Part shown: positions 58,050 to 64,000 of the stretch, piece after piece
Layout of the letters: every line of letters begins with the position of its first letter
How positions within the stretch are numbered: the first letter of the stretch is position 1
Assembly (NCBI GenBank): GCA_932521025.1
Contig: OW051469.1
Location: 7,328,398-7,392,397 of the forward strand
Reading direction: 5' to 3'
DNA: 64,000 bases
Source of the DNA: Oscheius onirici
Taxonomy: Eukaryota > Nematoda > Chromadorea > Rhabditida > Rhabditidae
Made by a program: the position numbers and the translations under genes
Notes under the pieces: model-generated
Told to the model about the DNA's origin: nothing
Seen by the model: only the letters and a program-made list of their open reading frames with translations
Database searches by the model: none

Positions 58050-61000
58050 ATGAGCGGCGATTTCGAAGAGCAGCCGTCGGATGGAGACGAGGATTACAAT
58101 CCGTACGAGGAAGAGGTTTTGTCGCTTTTTGGTGGCTTCAAAATGTAAATTTTAGGAGAAATTCTATGCGCAGTGTGCTGAGGAAAGGGAGGCTAACTGC
58201 AGTGATGGTTCGTTTACTTTTTAGGGAGTTCGAATGCAAAAATACGGCCAAGTTTCTGGTATTGCAAATCACTCACATTTCGTGTTTTTTTTTAACTGAA
58301 AAGCCCACAAAACCTGAAAATATTGACTCTCTTCTGGAAGCTTGACATGATAGATTCGCGTGTTTCTCTTCACGGACATACAGAGCTGTTTGTTTGTTTT
58401 ACAGCTCCTATTTCGTATTTCCCATGAAAGCCATTCGCATTGCTAGGGTTAACATAATTTAACAGAAACCCTTGGTTCACAGCTTCAACATTAACTCAAG
58501 GATGTTATGCAATTTACATTGAAAGCTTACCTGAAAAGTTTCTCAAAAAGCTGGCTGGTTGACACTGCCCCGACGGTCATTCTTCCCCAGACCCCATGAT
58601 GAAAGTTGTTATCAATTCAGTTTTCAGCATCTTCCTCCGGCGTTGATTCCGGCTACAGTACTGCCCGAAAATGGAACAAAGCCAACTGGAACAGGCCTCC
58701 CGCGCTCCGGAACAAAAATCAGCCGAAAAAGACGACTCTGATCGTCACTGTGGCTCCGGAAGACAGAAGATTTGACAGATTCACCATCGGGAACTTGAAA
58801 TCGGAAGCTCGAGAGTTAAAACAGAGGTTTATTTTAGTTTTCCTAGTAAAAACACATATTTTTAGGCGGCTGGAAGAGATAAGTCTTCAGCAGATTGCCT
58901 GGCATCTTCTCGACTTTATCGCCCCGAAATATGTCTCCGATCACAGTCAGTATTCTTTTTTATGATTCGTATTTCAAAAATTGCAGAACTTCCCCGTCCT
59001 CCGTGCATTTTCCAGCTCCGGAACAATCAGATCGAGATTCAGGAGAGGTACAGGACGCGTGACGGCTACGTCCCCGGAATCTATCTGTCCTTCAACAACA
59101 TGGTGGCTAATCTCATCCCGACTCACAGGAATCTCGGACTGCTGGCCGAATTCGCCAGTGGATTACGGAGAGAAGAAGACGACAAATACGACAAATGTAC
59201 CTTTGTGACAGTAAGTTCGACTTTATTTGCTTTTCAAATTATGCCCTTCTACGTCGTTTTCGTGCGTTTCACTGACCATATAAACATGTCTGGAGTTTCT
59301 ATAAATACCAGTTTTCTCATGGTTAGAGTAATTGGACTGGCGTTTGTGATGTTTCCGTAATCATTGCCAAATACCGTCCATCTCCATCGCCTTCCACACT
59401 TTTCTTCTAAAAAAGAACAAAAACGGACCAAAAATGTACCCAACTGAAACTCCGGAGCTGAATTGTCTGCTAAACTTTGGCAGAACTTGTACCAGTTCGA
59501 CGATCAAGTAGGACAAAAACTGCAGAAATTGAGAAAGAGTATTTTAAGTGCACTAAGCACGAAATGCCTGTCCCGGTCCAACTAGCACTGGAGAAGCTCG
59601 GATCGTAATCCTCCACTCGCATCTACCGCCAGGAGAAGCGTACATTCCCCATACGGAATCCCCGTAGGTCACCGCGAATAAACCCTTTTTTAAAAACCCT
59701 TAAAAAAAGCATGAAATGTAGGAAATGGGCCGAAAGTCGGTTACTTCATTTCATTTCACCCAACAGTTTATTCTTGTTGGCTATTCTGGTACTAAAGTAA
59801 GTAAAACTCTTGCAATCAGAACACAAATCTGAAACTGTTGAGCGGAATGGCAAACTCACAATTAAATGCTTCATAGAGCTTATTTTACAATTTTCACAAA
59901 CCCAAATTTCAGTGCTGGCTGGAGGTTTACGATGAATTTCTCAACGATTATCGTCAAAAGGTCGACAAACTTCAAAGAAGCTGCTCGTGTCCTCTGGTAG
60001 CCATGCACAAGGCGCTGGAGCTCTGCGAAGAAGTTCGATTTCTAACCGCGATGATCTACAAACTTCGAGCTGTCCGCGAGTGGAACTTTCAAAGTGTTCG
60101 TTCTTTCTCAGAACATTTGCAAAAAAAAAAAGTTTTAGATAGATATAGCGTGGTCCCTCGTCTTGACGGGCATTTCTGACGACACGATGTTGAACGACGA
60201 ATGTGTAAGTCTTTTTCCGCCTTTTTAAAGTTCAAAATTTGTAGAAAACCATCGCTTTGAAGCTGCAAAAACGCCTATGTTCGGTCCTTATCGCCACCAT
60301 GGACAGCTTATACGAATTCGGAGAAGTTCCGCTGGGAATGAAGCAGGATTTCGTCATTCACAGGTTTTTAGGGATTATTTGAAAATAGTTAGAGCAAAAT
60401 AGGGAAAGACTGCTGCCGGGACAGTTTGGCTGCCACAAGGTCCCTTTGAATTCGGCTCTTTGGTCAGAAGATCTCCTCGACGTCATCATAAAGGGGGCCA
60501 TCTACAGGAAATTTCTCGGGTCGCGACATATCGTCGAGCCGGAGCCTTTTTCGCAGCTCTTCAAAGCAGCAATTCCGAAGTGGGAAGTGGAGTAAGTTTT
60601 ATGCTAGTACAGTACAAAAAATAGTCGGCCTTTTGCTCATAACTTTTTTTCTGAATGAGATATCGAAAATCGGCTTTCTGCGCTCCACTTCTCTACGTCT
60701 GGGCTATATTGTGCCAAAAAATCAGACCTCTAGGTGATTTCTACGAGTTTTGGCAGCGCTTTGACCTCAAACATTTTTTTGACCCCTCCCTATATCCCAG
60801 CCGTCCTGGATAAAGGAACTGAGCTAATTCCATTTTTTGGTTCACTGATATACTCATTGTAAGTAGCCCAAAGAAGATTGTTTGGCTAAATGCTGTACAA
60901 GTCAGAAACATAGAAGTGAAAAATGTCAGGTTCGGGCATGTGGCGTCTTTTACATTTGCGCAAGAAATCTTTGTCTATAAAAAATCGCTTTCAGAATCGT

Positions 61001-63194
61001 TACACTGCCTCATCTACGTCAGATCTTCAAGCAGTCGGCCGCAACTCTGGCCGACGAATTCAACAAAACTCTTGTCAAAAAAGTGCTACATTCTGGCCTG
61101 ATTTCATTGTGGCAGGATATGCGGAATATTGTGATCGGGACGGCGGCCTGCTCTTTCGCCACAGCCACTTTCAACATGGAGAAAATGGTCAGTTTTTACC
61201 CCTGTATTTGCTCAAAAACTAATCTAGACATCTCCGGAAATGGCTTTCAGCCGAGCCCTTCTGGTCGGACAAGTCTCCAAGACGGCGGCTTGGCGTCGCG
61301 AAACGATTCCCGGCCACACGGGGCAAATTCGCTGCGATCTGCCGGAAGAACTGTCGAATTTGGTCACAAAACAGTTTGTGAAGGCGCTGAACGCCGTCCT
61401 CGACTCGTGGCTTCTTCTCTTCAGGACACAACATATTCTCACGCATGTCATCGATGACAGTAAGCTTTTCTTTTATTCGTATTTTAGACTACAACTTTAG
61501 AAAAAGTCCTCTCCGATGATAATCAGGCGGACAACAGAACATTCCGCTTTTTCGCCTCCAAACTGAACAGCATTGTCTTACTTCTTCGCTGTCATTACTT
61601 CAAAATGGTATGGCTTAAGTCTTTTCTTTTCAAACCCGTTTTTTCCTCGTTTCATGACTCATTTTTCCGCACCAGTTCGAAAAAAAGCTGCTTACTCTTA
61701 GCTGCGTATTCAATTTGGCGTAGAAAGAGTATATGTTGCAGTTGGAATTGAACTAGTTGAAATCAATACCAACGGATAATCAATTCCAACGCAACATAGG
61801 TATGCATCGGTTACGGTTCTCCTTCTGTAAAATGCAAAAAGTCTACAATTTCCCACTTTTCAGGTCGACCAGATTTTCAAAGACACCGAGGCGAGGATGA
61901 CCGACATTGACAGCTACAGCCAAATTGAATTTCTGCTCAAAACGGCCGAAAATCGACTTGTGCGCCTCATTGACAACAGATCGGACTTTACCGCCAAATC
62001 TCTATGGGAATTTGTCGCGATTTTGTCGGAGCTGGTGGATGATGTCCGACTCAAGTGAGTTTTCTTCGTTTTGAGAAAAATGGTGGAAAGAAAATTTTGG
62101 TAAATAGATCATTGTCTACCGCTTTGAAGAGCCTTCGAAGAAAAAATCAGACTGATTCGGACTGTCCTTATCACGAGCTGCAACTCCAGTAAGAGTCGTT
62201 GAGCAGGATCGAATTGCATACGAGAATGTATCTCTCTACTACTAAAGCGCAGTGGTGTCTGTCTGTCTGTGGCTGGCCTATTGCAACGCTAATGCGTAAG
62301 GGTTTGGACGCCGAGACATCCGGGTTCGATTCCACCCCAAATTTTTTTTTCTCCAAAAGTTCTTTTGCTAAGACCCGAATATGCTAAAATATTTTCGATT
62401 TTTTTCACCTCGGCGCATCTACAGGCACTTTTTGGTCAAAAAATGGAAAGTCGAAAAATCGTTTGTACTGCGATTTTTCTAGGGTAATCAACCATGCTGA
62501 GTTCGAATTTGATAAAAATAAGGATGCTAAAAGTAAACAGACGGCTGGTAAGAGTTTTTATATATATTTTTTATTTTTTTTTATAGAAAACCGTTTTTAG
62601 GCCTTTTGATTTTTCCTAATTTTGTTAAGCAATCTTTTTCATCGAAATTTTGGCTAGTGGTGGGTTTTACCATTACGCACCATTGCAGAATTGAAAATTA
62701 GGAAAAGGGGATCAGGAAAAACATGGCATTTCAAAAACGTCAAAAAGTCGTGGGCGGGCGGAACAAGCCTGCTCTCTGCCCATAAACGATACCGTAATCC
62801 ACTTTATTCGTTTCGATACCTGTTCATTCAACTATTGAAGGCATAAATTCAAAATCCCGCTCAAAAACGTATTTTCAAAGGTCTCGCCGCTGTTACCGTA
62901 ACCTGTACTGTCTGAAACCGGTCCAAATTTAGAATTTGCTTTGCGTTTGATATTTTCTTGATCCGTTTTTCGTTGTTCCGCTCAACTTTTTCCTATTTTC
63001 GTTGAAGGTGTAAGTATAGGAAAGAGTTACAATAACGAAGAATCAACTTCAGATCGATCTCGAATGGCGTCAACGCGGAAGTCTTGAAGAATTGGCGCTG
63101 GAAGCTCTTTTACCGTCTCGAGATGCTCCGGAGCATGCACATCGACGAGGACAGTCTCTTCTTTTCCCTATACAAACAAATTCAGTACAAGTAG
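58050..63194 (+). CDS. Gamma-tubulin complex component, GCP5-like
   Basis: Fourteen exons (58050-58115, 58156-58207, 58628-58826, 58866-58945, 58987-59210, 59913-60095, 60139-60204, 60245-60363, 60403-60591, 60995-61187, 61228-61459, 61501-61607, 61864-62054, 63053-63194) give 680 residues. An acidic N-terminus is followed by an all-helical chain. The IFQL...LSFNNMVANLI region resembles GCP GRIP1; the DLPEELSNLVTKQF and RFFASKLNSIVLLLRCHYFK blocks resemble GRIP2, which binds gamma-tubulin. Segment order matches GCP5 best, but identity is low and the C-terminus short. GCPs nucleate microtubules at centrosomes. TGTCAG lies 3 nt before the ATG. The last intron (1.0 kb) contains a tRNA-derived repeat. 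Confidence 0.62.
62232..62355 (+). repeat. tRNA-derived SINE-like repeat in the last GCP5-like intron
   Basis: An A-box-like AAGCGCAGTGGTGTC is followed by a (GTCT)n run, then a strong B box CCGGGTTCGATTCCACC at 62320-62336 and a long T tract (62341 on) that would end pol III transcription. A-to-B spacing is too long, and stems do not pair, for a functional tRNA. Confidence 0.55.
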
Positions 63195-63392
63195 TTTCTC
63201 TTTTTCGATCATATATCTACGGGTAAAATTCACTTATATTTGCTAGTGCCTTCGCTCAATAATTGTTTTTTCTGTAAATTTTTTATTTGAAATGAACTAT
63301 TTTTTGATTCCATTTTTGTCTTCGAAGTGGGATTCTCCCCTCAATTTTCTTTTCAAGTTATTGATCATTTTCTCAATTTGTATGTTCCAGAC

Positions 63393-64000
63393 ATGCACTG
63401 CTCGACAGAATGTGACAGTACGATGGGACCGATGGAAAATAGACGGACGATTATGAGCGGGTATCTTCACAAGGTAGGCCTTTTCGAATCCGGTTTTTTC
63501 TTTGGTCTTTTCAATACTACCGGACTTTTTGACCACTTTTTTACGCGTAGTGGCCCACCCGGATCGTCTCCAGTTCGCTTTTTAGGAGAGACAAGGATAC
63601 CTTATCTATCCACTATCCGTGGTCCTACATGTTGAGTAACGACCGTTTATCCTAAAATTAACCAAACCGAGCACTGCGAGAAAAGCTAACAATTAACATA
63701 TGCTAACTGGATAAAAAGTCAAAACCTAAAAACAGAAAAGTCATAATTAGAAACAGAAAAACAAGTTAGTTTGGGAGATTACGGTAGTTGGGGAATGTTG
63801 CTCCTTCTGTGGTAGCTCAACTTGGAAGTGCTTTTGAAGATTAACTAATTTTGCCTAAAAACGGTAATAAACTTCGTTTCAGATAGATGTGCGGGCCATG
63901 GGACTGATCTCGCGACGAAGGCACTGGTTCGCCCTTTCCGAAATGTCCAGCTATCTGTACTGGTTCAAAGATCCGGAGGACATTCTCTGCTCGGGACGAC
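63393..64000 (+). CDS. TBC1D2-like RabGAP, N-terminal PH domain (3' part outside window)
   Basis: Exons 63393-63473 and 63883 to the right edge encode the start of a PH domain: MSGYLHK, then RRRHWFALSEMSSYLYWFKD, with the conserved W-F and Y-L-Y-x-F pattern. The tempo and residues (SYLYWFKDPEDILCSG) fit the PH domain of TBC1D2/TBC1D2B, whose full proteins end in a coiled-coil and a TBC GAP domain for endosomal Rabs. Only about 66 residues are visible, so other PH proteins remain possible. TTCCAG lies 2 nt before the first ATG; in-frame ATGs also exist at 63423 and 63432. It starts 198 bp after the GCP5-like stop, the third gene of a same-strand run. Confidence 0.6.

Overview
This window is compact animal nuclear DNA. 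Genes are split by many short GT-AG introns, mostly about 37-50 nt, with TTTCAG/TTTAG acceptors. Eighteen or so protein genes could be rebuilt exon by exon with consistent reading phase. Nearly every one has a 3' splice-site-like AG within about 0-10 nt of its start codon and no coding exon before it. Several genes lie head-to-tail on one strand with 3-260 bp between them. Together these point to spliced-leader trans-splicing and operon-like clusters. A double-ShK animal haem peroxidase fits a nematode. However, CIP2A and a GCP5-like gamma-tubulin-complex protein are, as far as I recall, not known from Caenorhabditis, so an early-branching nematode or another trans-splicing animal remains possible.

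Layout. 0-6.4 kb, minus strand: LYRM4 (ISD11), MNAT1 (MAT1) and TNPO3 (transportin-3, running off the left edge). Only 3 nt separate the first two, and a TNPO3 intron holds a small gene on the other strand. 6.4-9.2 kb: a 408 bp hAT-type MITE with target-site duplication, then BCS1. 10.2-12.0 kb: a TMEM59-like membrane protein. 14.0-18.0 kb: ShK-peroxidase. 20.4-24.7 kb, minus: a CWC21/SRRM2-type splicing factor followed by SIN1 (MAPKAP1, TORC2). A SIN1 intron holds a second nested gene for a Lys-rich CaaX protein.

25.5-30.9 kb: full-length CIP2A. 31.2-32.2 kb, minus: a divergent aquaporin. 33.4-38.1 kb: an adenosine-receptor-like GPCR. 38.2-39.8 kb, minus: a TLC-domain protein. 41.3-43.9 kb, minus: Notchless followed by a MogA/gephyrin-G molybdopterin adenylyltransferase. 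44.5-45.9 kb: an unresolved minus-strand gene. 46.5-47.5 kb, minus: an acidic prothymosin-like protein. 50.4-51.0 kb: RPL32. 51.0-53.3 kb, minus: CHMP7 followed by a small secreted protein. 53.9-64 kb, plus: mitofusin, a GCP5-like protein and the start of a TBC1D2-like RabGAP.

The genes are mostly housekeeping: Fe-S biogenesis, TFIIH/CAK, nuclear import, complex III assembly, splicing, TORC2, ESCRT-III, mitochondrial fusion and microtubule nucleation. They do not form one pathway. The most unusual features are structural: two nested opposite-strand genes, the 3-nt LYRM4/MNAT1 junction, apparent introns of 22-30 nt, a GC-AG intron in mitofusin, the intact MITE, and tRNA-derived repeats in introns. 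I saw no tRNA or rRNA gene that looks intact, and no CRISPR array.
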